Of a stretch of DNA of 7,784 bases, positions 1 through 6,987 are shown one piece after another. The position numbers and the translations under genes were made by a program. The stretch covers positions 1 to 7,784 of the forward strand of contig DMQT01000328.1 of NCBI GenBank assembly GCA_003455595.1, written 5' to 3'. The DNA is from Betaproteobacteria bacterium (GTDB lineage Bacteria > Pseudomonadota > Gammaproteobacteria > Burkholderiales > Sulfuriferulaceae). Under the pieces are notes generated by a model. The model saw only the letters and a list, made by a program, of their open reading frames with translations. It was not told the origin of the DNA and made no database searches. The first letter of the stretch is position 1; each line of letters begins with the position of its first letter.

Positions 1-2349
1 TTCTTCGAGATGCTGGGCAATTTCAGTTTTGGCGATTACTTCAAACGCAACGCCATCCAGTTCGCCTGGGGCTTTCTGACCGAAGAGCTCGGCTTGCCGA
101 AAGAACGGCTGTGGATCACGGTGTACCACACCGACAACGAAGCCTACACGCTGTGGACCGAGGAAATCGGCGTACCTGCCGAACGCGTGATCCGCATTGG
201 TGACAAGGCCAGCGGTGGCTCGGACAATTTCTGGCAAATGGGTGACACCGGCCCATGCGGCCCGTGTACTGAAATCTTTTACGATCACGGCGTCGAAGTC
301 GCGGGCGGTCCGCCCGGCTCGCCTGATGAAGACGGTGACCGCTACATCGAAATCTGGAATCTGGTGTTCATGCAGTTCAACCGCGACGCCAGCGGCACCC
401 TGCACCCGCTGCCTAAGCCCTCAGTGGATACCGGCATGGGACTGGAGCGCATTTCGGCGGTCATGCAACACGTCCACAGCAACTACGATATCGACCTGTT
501 TCAGACGCTGATCCACGCAGCGGCCCATGCTACGCATACCGAAGACCTTGGCAACAACTCGCTCAAAGTCATCGCCGACCATATCCGCGCGTGCGCTTTC
601 CTGATAACTGACGGCGTGATTCCCGGCAACGAAGGGCGCGGCTACGTGCTGCGTCGGATAATCCGCCGCGCCATACGCCACGGCTACAAACTGGGCGAGC
701 GGCACGCTTTTTTCTTCCAGATCGTACCTGCGCTGGTCACTGCGATGGGCGCGGCTTACCCGGAGCTGGTGGCGGCACAGTCACGTGTAATGGCCATCTT
801 GCAGCAAGAAGAAGCGCGTTTTTTTGAAACCATAGAACACGGCATGGGCATTTTGGAAGCCGCGCTTAAGGCGCTGCCAGCCGGCACCCTGCTGGACGGC
901 GAATTGGCGTTCAAACTGCATGATACCTATGGCTTCCCGCTCGACCTGACGGCTGATATCTGCCGTGAAATGAACGTCGGGGTGGATACCGGCGCATTCG
1001 ATGCCGCCATGGCACAGCAAAAGGCGCAGGCACGCGCAGCGGGCAAATTCAAACTCGGCGCCGGGCTGGCCTATTCAGGTGCAGAGACGGTATTTCACGG
1101 TTACGACACGCTGACATTCAACGGCAGCATCCTCGCCTTATACAAGGACGGCGTCGAAGTCGAGGTGCTCAACGAAGGCGAACTCGGCGTAGTGGTGCTC
1201 GATCACACGCCGTTCTATGCCGAGTCCGGCGGCCAGGCCGGCGACAGCGGCGTGCTGCAAACCGATAGCGGTGTATTTGCCGTCGAAGACACGCTCAAGA
1301 TCCAGGCGCAGGTATTTGGCCACCACGGCGTGGTCACAACCGGTACGCTGAAACGTGCGGATGTCGCGGCGGCGCAGGTCGATGCCGAGGCGCGCTTGCG
1401 CACGGTACGCAACCATTCCGCAACGCACCTGATGCACAAGGCCTTGCGCGAAGTACTGGGCGAGCACGTGCAGCAAAAAGGCTCGTTGGTGGATGCCGAC
1501 AAAACGCGCTTCGATTTCGTCCAGCCCAGCCCGATGAATGATGCGCAGATTCGGCAGGTAGAAGAGCGGGTCAACGCTGAAATTCTGGCTAACCTGGCAA
1601 CCCGGGCGCGGGTGATGCCGATTGCCGAAGCGCAAACAACCGGCGCGATGATGCTGTTCGGCGAAAAATATGGCGACGAAGTGCGCGTGCTCGATATCGG
1701 CAGCAGCCGCGAGTTGTGCGGCGGCACCCACGTGAACCGCACCGGCGATATCGGCGTGTTCAAAATTCTGCATGAGACCGGCGTGGCGGCGGGCGTGCGC
1801 CGGGTCGAAGCAGTGACCGGCAATCGCGCCCTGCAAGTCATCCAGGCACGTGAAGACGAACTGAATCAAGCCGCTACGGCGCTCAAGGCACAGCCGGGTG
1901 AAATCAACGCCAAGCTCTCGCAAATGCTGGAGCACACCCGAGCCGTAGAAAAAGAGCTGGAGCGGCTGAAGTCAAAATTTGCCAGCGCACAAGGTGATGA
2001 ACTGATTACCCAGGCGAAGCTGATCGGTAGCGCAAACGTATTGGCCGCTACCCTGGAAGGTGCCGATCCCAAGGGGCTGCGCGAAACCCTGGACAAGCTG
2101 CGCGACAAGCTCAAATCCAGTGCTATCGTATTGGGCAGCGCTGTAGATGGGCGCGTTAGTCTGATTGCCGGGGTCAGCAGTGACTTGACTAACAAGGTAA
2201 AAGCAGGGGATCTGGTCAACTTCGTCGCACAGCAAGTGGGGGGCAAAGGCGGTGGACGCGCGGACATGGCACAGGCTGGCGGCACGGAACCCGAGAATTT
2301 GCCACGGGCATTGGCCTCGGTCCACGACTGGCTTGCCAGTCGGCTCTGA
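1..2349 (+). CDS. alaS: Alanyl-tRNA synthetase, 3' portion (start outside window)
   Basis: Cytoplasmic enzyme that charges tRNA-Ala with alanine and hydrolyses mischarged Ser/Gly-tRNA-Ala. The reading frame is open from base 1, where it reads [14 protein letters not shown], a hallmark block of the catalytic core. By comparison with the E. coli protein about 89 N-terminal residues are missing. The 782 residues seen plus about 89 give about 871, the normal length. Visible in order (window residue numbers): [12 protein letters not shown] at about 81-92; class II motif 3 GMGLERIS with Arg150; the editing-domain metal site HSATH (His472, His476) with CGGTH (Cys573, His577); a charged helical linker at about 620-665; and the C-terminal C-Ala domain ending in a glycine-rich [15 protein letters not shown] (about 746-760). 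The usual Pro in GGGRPD is Ala here, a mild substitution. All key residues are intact, so the gene looks functional. The internal ATG at base 10 is not the start. Confidence 0.98.
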   Translation, partial: FFEMLGNFSFGDYFKRNAIQFAWGFLTEELGLPKERLWITVYHTDNEAYTLWTEEIGVPAERVIRIGDKASGGSDNFWQMGDTGPCGPCTEIFYDHGVEVAGGPPGSPDEDGDRYIEIWNLVFMQFNRDASGTLHPLPKPSVDTGMGLERISAVMQHVHSNYDIDLFQTLIHAAAHATHTEDLGNNSLKVIADHIRACAFLITDGVIPGNEGRGYVLRRIIRRAIRHGYKLGERHAFFFQIVPALVTAMGAAYPELVAAQSRVMAILQQEEARFFETIEHGMGILEAALKALPAGTLLDGELAFKLHDTYGFPLDLTADICREMNVGVDTGAFDAAMAQQKAQARAAGKFKLGAGLAYSGAETVFHGYDTLTFNGSILALYKDGVEVEVLNEGELGVVVLDHTPFYAESGGQAGDSGVLQTDSGVFAVEDTLKIQAQVFGHHGVVTTGTLKRADVAAAQVDAEARLRTVRNHSATHLMHKALREVLGEHVQQKGSLVDADKTRFDFVQPSPMNDAQIRQVEERVNAEILANLATRARVMPIAEAQTTGAMMLFGEKYGDEVRVLDIGSSRELCGGTHVNRTGDIGVFKILHETGVAAGVRRVEAVTGNRALQVIQAREDELNQAATALKAQPGEINAKLSQMLEHTRAVEKELERLKSKFASAQGDELITQAKLIGSANVLAATLEGADPKGLRETLDKLRDKLKSSAIVLGSAVDGRVSLIAGVSSDLTNKVKAGDLVNFVAQQVGGKGGGRADMAQAGGTEPENLPRALASVHDWLASRL

Positions 2350-2359
2350 ACTGAGACAT

Positions 2360-2397
2360 GCGTTATCTTTTCGTCACGCCAGACGAATAGATAACGC
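2360..2397. repeat. 16-bp inverted repeat (stem-loop) just after alaS
   Basis: The left arm GCGTTATCTTTTCGTC (2360-2375) and right arm GACGAATAGATAACGC (2382-2397) are complementary at 15 of 16 positions (one T:T mismatch, 2369/2388) around the 6-base loop ACGCCA. It starts 10 bases after the alaS stop codon, so a transcription-end or mRNA 3'-stabilising hairpin for alaS is the simplest reading. No T-run follows on either strand, so it is not a textbook intrinsic terminator. Alternatives are a protein-binding palindrome controlling the downstream gene, or one copy of a dispersed palindromic element. The inverted repeat is seen directly; the role is inferred. Confidence 0.75.
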
Positions 2398-2503
2398 TGT
2401 CAGCAACACATCACGGCAGCGATAGCCAGACACGCCGCGTGCAGGAACTGAATAGCTGGCATGAAATTTGCAGGTTATTTTTTATTCAATGACAATACTG
2501 GCC

Positions 2504-2507
2504 GGAG
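2504..2507 (+). promoter_or_regulatory. Shine-Dalgarno GGAG setting the start at 2515
   Basis: GGAG lies 7 bases upstream of the in-frame ATG at 2515, ideal spacing. The earlier in-frame ATG at 2461 has only AGGAA 13 bases away, and the stretch 2461-2514 is AT-rich and unlike the coding sequence that follows. This favours translation from 2515. Confidence 0.7.
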
Positions 2508-2514
2508 TGCTCTG

Positions 2515-4212
2515 ATGTTCAACATCCTGTCTAAAATACGTCGGGACGTTTCTCCGCACGACCCGCTGAGCAGCCTTAAAACCCTGTCACGCTGGTTCAA
2601 CGACCTGCCGGCAGGCAATGTCATGGCGGCGCACGAGCAACTATTGGGCGCACTGGTACAGTTCAATAGCCAACCCGATCAGCACACTAAAGACCGGCTC
2701 GACGTGCTGATGCAGCTGGACATATCCGCGCGTCCCCTGCAAATGGCGTTGTGCCAGCAATATCTGCGCAACTCGCGCATGTCACGGGTGATGGAAAGCC
2801 GCTTGTGGCATAGCATCTACAAATTTTATTGGGAACAGGCGCGCGCCTATCACGGCTTCATCATGGCCTATGTCGCCAATCCGGCTGGCAGCCGCATCAA
2901 GCCAGCCATGAGTCTGGTCACGCTGCGCACCCTGCACGCTTTCGGCAATGTCTTCAAATGGCATTATTTCCGCTACGAAAAGCCTGAGGCAAAACTCTGG
3001 CTGCGCTTGCACAATCTGTATCGGGTTGCTGAATTTGAAGGCTTTTCCAAGGACGCGCTCAGTCTATACCCGCAGGAAGCCAGTCCCGCATGCTGTGCCG
3101 GACAATACACGCGTGCTTTGCTGCTGGCGCAACTCGATGCCAGCGCGCTGTACCCAAAACAGATCGAAATGGCTGACAACTGGCTCAATCAATGGGCACA
3201 TCTGACCCATTATGATGCGCAGTATGCCGCTGATGACCATACTTTCTATGTCAACCTGACAGATGGGGTAGGCGCTCGACGCATTCGCAACCCGGAATTT
3301 TCCGAATCGTGCCGTTTTTTGAATATCTCTGAACTAACAGAAAAAATCAAACAATCCCGACTCGCATTACAAGCTGGCGAGACGGCTGCGCTTCAGGGCC
3401 TGGGAGAAGACTGCCGCATCCCCGACTGCTTTGAAATGCTTGATTATGCTGAACGCCAATGGGGGCCGCTCAATCAGCGAGAACAGCGCAAGAGCGTGCG
3501 CACGATAATCAAAAATGGGGTGGATGTGGTACACGGTTTCAATGAAATCTGTGCACTGGTGAAACAGGGTGGAAATGGGGTTGATGTGCTGCACGATGCC
3601 AGTCCAGAAATAAGGTACGATGAAATGATTGACATGCATCTGTACGGCTTTGTCACCGACAGTACGCGCTCACGAGCCCGCCAAACCATAACCCAGCCCA
3701 CCGAAAAAGCGCCGCCGCATGAGCGCTGGGTGATGGAAAATGAAAGCGAGTTTGGCTTTGGCGCCAGCGTACCCAGCGATGAACATGACTGGTTGCGTTT
3801 GGGCGGCATGGTGGCGCTGCATACCCTCAAAAGCCAACCCTGGAAACTTGCCGTGGTGCGACGTTTGGCGCGTGCCACCGACGGCCTGAGCCAGGTCGGT
3901 ATCGAAATCCTGACCCACGAACCGCATTTGTTAATGCTGCGCCTGCAGCCTTCTTCCTCGCTGCATGGCTATACCGTGGATGGCGTCGATACCAACAGCG
4001 AACTCCTGCCAGTGCCGGCACTGTTCATTTCACAAACCAATAGAGACCGGGGGGAGATTATTCTGGAAGCTGCGCAATTTGCCTCCGGACGCAGTTTCGC
4101 AGTCACGGTCAACGACCATAAAGCCATTATCCGTTTGCGCGAGGTGATAGAAAAAGGTGAAGGCTGGATGCGTGTCGGCGTGGATATAGTGCTCACACCC
4201 ACTGTAGCTTAG
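2515..4212 (+). CDS. Unrecognised protein with a candidate atypical PilZ region, paralogue of the 4877-6364 gene
   Basis: 565 residues from the ATG with a good ribosome site (583 if ATG 2461 is used). No signal peptide or clear membrane segment is visible, so it is probably cytoplasmic. Residues about 1-310 look largely helical and contain a W/R/Y/H-rich block (147-177, including KW, RY, LW, RLH, LY, AE) shared with the 495-residue protein encoded at 4877-6364. A second shared patch is Y.R...L..L, then P..IE.A..W...W, ending in VNL. The C-terminal part carries RKSVR (Arg325-Arg329) and NESEFG (Asn409-Gly414), matching the PilZ motifs RxxxR and (D/N)xSxxG. A beta-rich stretch with VVRRL (about 447-451) and VGIEIL follows, as in PilZ barrels. 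The 79 residues between the motifs are far more than usual. Residues about 497-565 end in GEGWMRVGVDI and may be a second, degenerate barrel. Cyclic-di-GMP binding is inference. It follows alaS by 165 bp and converges on the esterase gene, 17 bp away. Confidence 0.85.
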   Translation: MFNILSKIRRDVSPHDPLSSLKTLSRWFNDLPAGNVMAAHEQLLGALVQFNSQPDQHTKDRLDVLMQLDISARPLQMALCQQYLRNSRMSRVMESRLWHSIYKFYWEQARAYHGFIMAYVANPAGSRIKPAMSLVTLRTLHAFGNVFKWHYFRYEKPEAKLWLRLHNLYRVAEFEGFSKDALSLYPQEASPACCAGQYTRALLLAQLDASALYPKQIEMADNWLNQWAHLTHYDAQYAADDHTFYVNLTDGVGARRIRNPEFSESCRFLNISELTEKIKQSRLALQAGETAALQGLGEDCRIPDCFEMLDYAERQWGPLNQREQRKSVRTIIKNGVDVVHGFNEICALVKQGGNGVDVLHDASPEIRYDEMIDMHLYGFVTDSTRSRARQTITQPTEKAPPHERWVMENESEFGFGASVPSDEHDWLRLGGMVALHTLKSQPWKLAVVRRLARATDGLSQVGIEILTHEPHLLMLRLQPSSSLHGYTVDGVDTNSELLPVPALFISQTNRDRGEIILEAAQFASGRSFAVTVNDHKAIIRLREVIEKGEGWMRVGVDIVLTPTVA

Positions 4213-4229
4213 AACCTTACTGCGCGCGA

Positions 4230-4880
4230 CTACGCAAGCTGCAATAACCGCACCAGCCAGCCACGAATCGCGGCAATTTCGGCCTCGCATACGCTGTGTG
4301 CCATCGGATAGCTGTGCCAGCTTACCGGCCAGCCCGCCTGTTCGAGACGGTCGCGCGCCATTTCGGCCAATCCGATCGGAATCACCTCATCGAACGCGCC
4401 ATGCGCCATGAATACCGGCACGTGATGCGCTGCCGCCAGATCCAGGCTGGCCTGCAGCGGCATGTATGCTGACAACACCATCACCCCGGCCAACACCATG
4501 TCCAGCGTCAACGCGCTGTACAGCACCGTCGCACCACCCTGCGAAAATCCAGCCAGCACAATACGCTGGGGCGCGATACCCGCTGCTACCTGCTCAGCGA
4601 TCAGCCCTGCCACCCGCGTGCGCGACTGATTCAGGCCTTCCGCATCTTCTGCCTGGCTCAAATCCCGACTATGGATGTCGTACCAGGCGGGCATCACATA
4701 ACCACCATTGATGCTGACCGGGCGTGATGGGGCATGTGGCAATACAAAGCGCACGGCCGACAAAGCCAGTGCCTGCACCACGGGGGCAAAATCTTCTCCG
4801 TCCGCGCCCAGTCCATGCAGCCAGATAACGCACGCCGTCACCGGTTCTGAGCCATGCACCATCACCAGCGGCGGCGTCAT
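4230..4880 (-). CDS. Phospholipase/carboxylesterase family alpha/beta hydrolase
   Basis: 216 residues, the usual length for the small carboxylesterase / acyl-protein thioesterase-like family (Abhydrolase_2), cytoplasmic enzymes that hydrolyse short- to medium-chain acyl esters and sometimes acyl-thioester or lysophospholipid substrates. Visible features are the oxyanion-hole segment WLHGLGADGEDF (20-31), the nucleophile elbow GFSQGG with Ser113, the acid Asp164 in HGAFDEVIP, and His195 in YPMAHSVCEAEI, giving a complete Ser-Asp-His triad. No signal peptide is seen. The ATG overlaps the stop of the preceding gene as ATGA (4877-4880), so translation is probably coupled and the gene is last in the minus-strand cluster. 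Its stop lies 17 bp from the stop of the convergent 565-residue gene, with no obvious terminator between. The true substrate cannot be told from the sequence. A role linked to its upstream neighbour is only positional inference. Confidence 0.95.
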   Translation of the reverse strand: MTPPLVMVHGSEPVTACVIWLHGLGADGEDFAPVVQALALSAVRFVLPHAPSRPVSINGGYVMPAWYDIHSRDLSQAEDAEGLNQSRTRVAGLIAEQVAAGIAPQRIVLAGFSQGGATVLYSALTLDMVLAGVMVLSAYMPLQASLDLAAAHHVPVFMAHGAFDEVIPIGLAEMARDRLEQAGWPVSWHSYPMAHSVCEAEIAAIRGWLVRLLQLA

Positions 4881-6364
4881 GCAGCGGCCGCTTCTGGCGC
4901 AATACTGTCAAAATCTGCCAACACATAATCATGCGTGACGCGTATCGGGGGGCGCAACCGAATCAGGTGTCGACGCCCCTTGCTGAGCAGCCGCAATGGG
5001 CCGCCTAACCCGGCGTGGCTTGCGGGCACCAGCACACAGCGCCGCGGCGTGGTCGTGATACCCGCCAACGCCACATACAAGGCATCAACCGTGTGCGACA
5101 TGGCGTTGCTTTCCAGCTTGACCGGCACCGCATGGGCCGCCAACCGACGGATACCCACTTCGATCCAGCCATTATCATGGCGGCGCAGACGGCACACCAT
5201 GCCAATCAGCAATTGCCGCCCAGCCGCCAGCCCCACCAGCGCGTTGATTTCAAGCTGCATGCCTTGCGCAATATCCACCATGACACAGTAGCCTTCGGTG
5301 CTTTCATCGCGCAACTGGCAGCGCTGCAAGCCAGACAACTGCGGCAAGGGGGATTCAGCCTGCTGATGGACTTGATCGAACCCCAGAAACAGCTCGGTAT
5401 GCTTGTTGTCCAGCAGCCTGCGCGGATGACGCCGCATTGGCGCGCGCCCGGACCAGCTGTTCACCACCTTATCCCACAACGCGCCACGCCAGCCTTCATA
5501 CTTTTGTTGCATCGAATTCGCAGACTCGTCGTGTTGTGCATGCATGGCCGCCAGCATCAGCCCGGCGCCCCAGTAGCGGTAATTACCTGGCTCGGACAAC
5601 GCCGCCAACGGTTGCGGTGCGTGACGCCCCTTCAAATTGACGCCGTAGCTGTGCTTTTCAGACATTAAACTATCATCCAGCAATACGCTCTGCCCCCAGC
5701 GCGCAATCCAGCGCGATGCAAGTTCGATTTCGCGTGGCAGCAGGGTGTCCGGGCGCAAGCTGTGCAATATCTGGGGCCGCAAATACAGCGTCTCGCAACT
5801 GGCGTGCGGCTGATCCGGCGAGGGCAGCGGCAACCCGGTGCGCGCAAAACGGTGCTTCTCCGCAATGCCATAAAGTTTGTGCAAGCGCGACCAGAGATAC
5901 GCAGGAATCGCCTGATAACGCAGCCACAGCCATTTCATCTGCATGCCATGGTGGTACAACGCGCGCTGCGTCAACAACGGCAGCAGCGCCGACTCGACTT
6001 GCTGCATTGCGCCACTGATGCAGTGCAGATAGGTCTCGCCTAATTCTTCCCGATACGCACTGATGGCCGCAATCAGGCGCGCGCTAACGCTCGACACATA
6101 CGGCGGCAATGCCAGATAGTGCTGCTCCAAGCGCGTGATATAAGGTGCCGAAGCCGCATCCTGCGCGTAAAGCGATGTTGCCGTTTGGCGCAGCGCGAAC
6201 TGATCTTCCTGGCGCACCGCCACCAGTTGCTCGACCAGGTGTTCGATCGACTCGGAGATTTCCTGCACGGTGTAATCCGTCGGCAAATCGTGCGCGCCCG
6301 CCACCGGCGGGGTGTTGCCCGACGCAAACAGCCGATTGAGCAGCGGGATGCGACAAATGTCCAT
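4877..6364 (-). CDS. Unrecognised protein with a candidate atypical PilZ region, middle gene of the operon
   Basis: 495 residues from the ATG at 6364, chosen because it lies 1 base after the stop of the upstream gene (TGA, C, ATG); the frame stays open upstream to 6463 but that would overlap the neighbour by about 100 bases. There is no strong Shine-Dalgarno, which fits coupling. Residues about 35-300 look helical. Block 143-173 (KW, RY, LW, RLH, LY, AE, F) matches the paralogue at 2515-4212 at 15 of 31 positions, and a following patch (LPREIELASRW, then VNL) also matches. The C-terminal part has RHPRR (Arg312, Arg316), a shared GF 16-17 residues after the first Arg, and DESTEG (Asp353-Gly358), an exact DxSxxG. 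A beta-rich stretch with GMVCRL (388-393) and WIEVGI (400-405) follows. This order is that of PilZ domains, so a cyclic-di-GMP receptor is the leading hypothesis, though binding is unproven. The tail (about 409-495) is a further beta-rich segment ending in an Ala run. Confidence 0.88.
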   Translation of the reverse strand: MDICRIPLLNRLFASGNTPPVAGAHDLPTDYTVQEISESIEHLVEQLVAVRQEDQFALRQTATSLYAQDAASAPYITRLEQHYLALPPYVSSVSARLIAAISAYREELGETYLHCISGAMQQVESALLPLLTQRALYHHGMQMKWLWLRYQAIPAYLWSRLHKLYGIAEKHRFARTGLPLPSPDQPHASCETLYLRPQILHSLRPDTLLPREIELASRWIARWGQSVLLDDSLMSEKHSYGVNLKGRHAPQPLAALSEPGNYRYWGAGLMLAAMHAQHDESANSMQQKYEGWRGALWDKVVNSWSGRAPMRRHPRRLLDNKHTELFLGFDQVHQQAESPLPQLSGLQRCQLRDESTEGYCVMVDIAQGMQLEINALVGLAAGRQLLIGMVCRLRRHDNGWIEVGIRRLAAHAVPVKLESNAMSHTVDALYVALAGITTTPRRCVLVPASHAGLGGPLRLLSKGRRHLIRLRPPIRVTHDYVLADFDSIAPEAAAA

Positions 6365-6365
6365 G

Positions 6366-6797
6366 TCAGGACTGATTAAACCGTTGTGCGAGTTCGATAA
6401 TACGCACCCCGGCCGGGCTGTCGGCCTTGCCCGCTGCCTGAACTGCGGCGCTGAATCCAGCAAAAAATTCAGGCAGCGCCTTCACGACCATAACCTTGCG
6501 CAACCGGCTCACGCCCTGCACCGGCCATTCGGCGCGACAATTCGCCTCAGGTGCAGCCACGCACACCTTCATGCTCCAGGATGGCTGATGAATCTTCCAT
6601 TCATGGCGCAACACCATCAGCTGATGCGCTTTGAGCGTTTCTACGCCGACAAACGGCCCTTTATATTCAACCTGCACTGATTCACTCAAACCCGCCAGCG
6701 TGTGATCCAGGTGGGTGAGTGCATCGTCCAGCGCCGGGTTAACAGCGATTTTGTCGAGCCGACTTTGCTCGACCAGGAAACCGATAAAATCTTTCAT
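6366..6797 (-). CDS. Unrecognised 143-residue protein, first gene of the minus-strand operon
   Basis: Starts MKDFIGFLVEQSRLDK and ends LAQRFNQS. I do not recognise a family. It has no signal peptide or membrane segment and reads as a small soluble alpha/beta protein: an N-terminal helical part (1-38), then strand-like segments (VQVEYKG, HEWKIH, SMKVCVAA), then VMVVKALPEFFAGFSAAVQ and a final helix. The stop is 1 base from the next start, so it is co-transcribed with the gene at 4877-6364. The start is uncertain. ATG 6797 has no clear ribosome site. An in-frame ATG at 6878 would add 27 residues and has AGGG 7 bases upstream, but the extra stretch is Arg-rich and AT/GC-patchy and does not look like a conserved protein start. 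The frame remains open further up to 7112, but that overlaps the response regulator gene and is not credible. Confidence 0.8.
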   Translation of the reverse strand: MKDFIGFLVEQSRLDKIAVNPALDDALTHLDHTLAGLSESVQVEYKGPFVGVETLKAHQLMVLRHEWKIHQPSWSMKVCVAAPEANCRAEWPVQGVSRLRKVMVVKALPEFFAGFSAAVQAAGKADSPAGVRIIELAQRFNQS

Positions 6798-6924
6798 ACC
6801 ATTCGCTATATTATGTGGGTGGAAAATACGCCGCCGGCGCGCAGCCGAAAACGTAAAAAAGCCTGATAATTCTAACATATACGCACCCTGCCTGCGGTCA
6901 AAACCCCGCCCCATAAACCTACAC

Positions 6925-6975
6925 CTGCACGCATCAATCTGGCACAATTGCTCAGAACAATACCGACAAGTGCAG
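6925..6975 (+). promoter_or_regulatory. CTGCAC / GTGCAG inverted pair next to the ribosome site of the response regulator gene
   Basis: CTGCAC at 6925-6930 is exactly complementary to GTGCAG at 6970-6975, 39 bases apart, and the second arm runs into the GAGAGG ribosome-binding sequence. Inside the interval lies ATTG-N7-CAAT (6947-6961). This could be leader RNA structure or a dyad operator. Six-base arms at this spacing can occur by chance, so the entry is tentative. Confidence 0.2.
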
Positions 6976-6980
6976 AGAGG
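6975..6980 (+). promoter_or_regulatory. Shine-Dalgarno GAGAGG for the response regulator gene
   Basis: GAGAGG ends 7 bases before GTG 6988, which is ideal, but only 1 base before the in-frame ATG at 6982, too close for normal initiation. This points to GTG 6988 as the start codon. Confidence 0.6.
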
Positions 6981-6987
6981 AATGAAT

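Larger units (their letters stand above)
6798..6987. other. Divergent intergenic region between the operon and the response regulator gene
   Basis: 190 bp that must hold promoters for both directions. It contains AT-rich patches (about 6799-6815 and 6851-6880, the latter with GATAAT and CATATA) set between GC-rich ones, including the 8-bp palindrome CGCCGGCG at 6832-6839. I could not find a sigma-70 promoter with good -35 and -10 boxes at correct spacing on either strand. No RNA gene or small ORF with convincing signals was seen, apart from the possible 27-codon 5' extension of the 143-residue gene. Confidence 0.5.

Noticed and set aside
1138..1935. Long minus-strand open frame of 265 codons opposite alaS
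   Set aside because: It is the reverse-strand shadow of a strongly conserved alaS coding region; the translation is rich in His/Ala/Arg and resembles nothing.
2468..2496. TTGCAG-N17-GACAAT as a sigma-70 promoter for the 565-residue gene
   Set aside because: The boxes match only 3 and 4 of 6 positions, and the implied transcript would begin at the ribosome site itself.
2461..2514. Upstream in-frame ATG giving a 583-residue version of the PilZ-like protein
   Set aside because: Poor ribosome site spacing and AT-rich, non-coding-like composition, compared with the ideal GGAG for ATG 2515.
4213..4229. Bidirectional terminator between the convergent genes
   Set aside because: The 17-bp gap has no stem-loop with a T-tract; termination must rely on sequences inside the coding ends or on Rho.
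5015..5668. Plus-strand open frame of 217 codons opposite the 495-residue gene
   Set aside because: Shadow frame: Gln/His/Arg-rich translation, no ribosome site, and the opposite strand has clear paralogy and operon junctions.
6832..6839. CGCCGGCG palindrome near TATTTT on the minus strand as a terminator
   Set aside because: The palindrome has no loop and the T-run is short, and it lies upstream of, not after, the minus-strand operon.
6940..6952. TGGCACAATTGCT resembling a sigma-54 promoter upstream of the sigma-54 activator gene
   Set aside because: Only 7 bases separate the GG and GC elements, whereas sigma-54 promoters need 10, so the spacing is wrong by a quarter helical turn or more.
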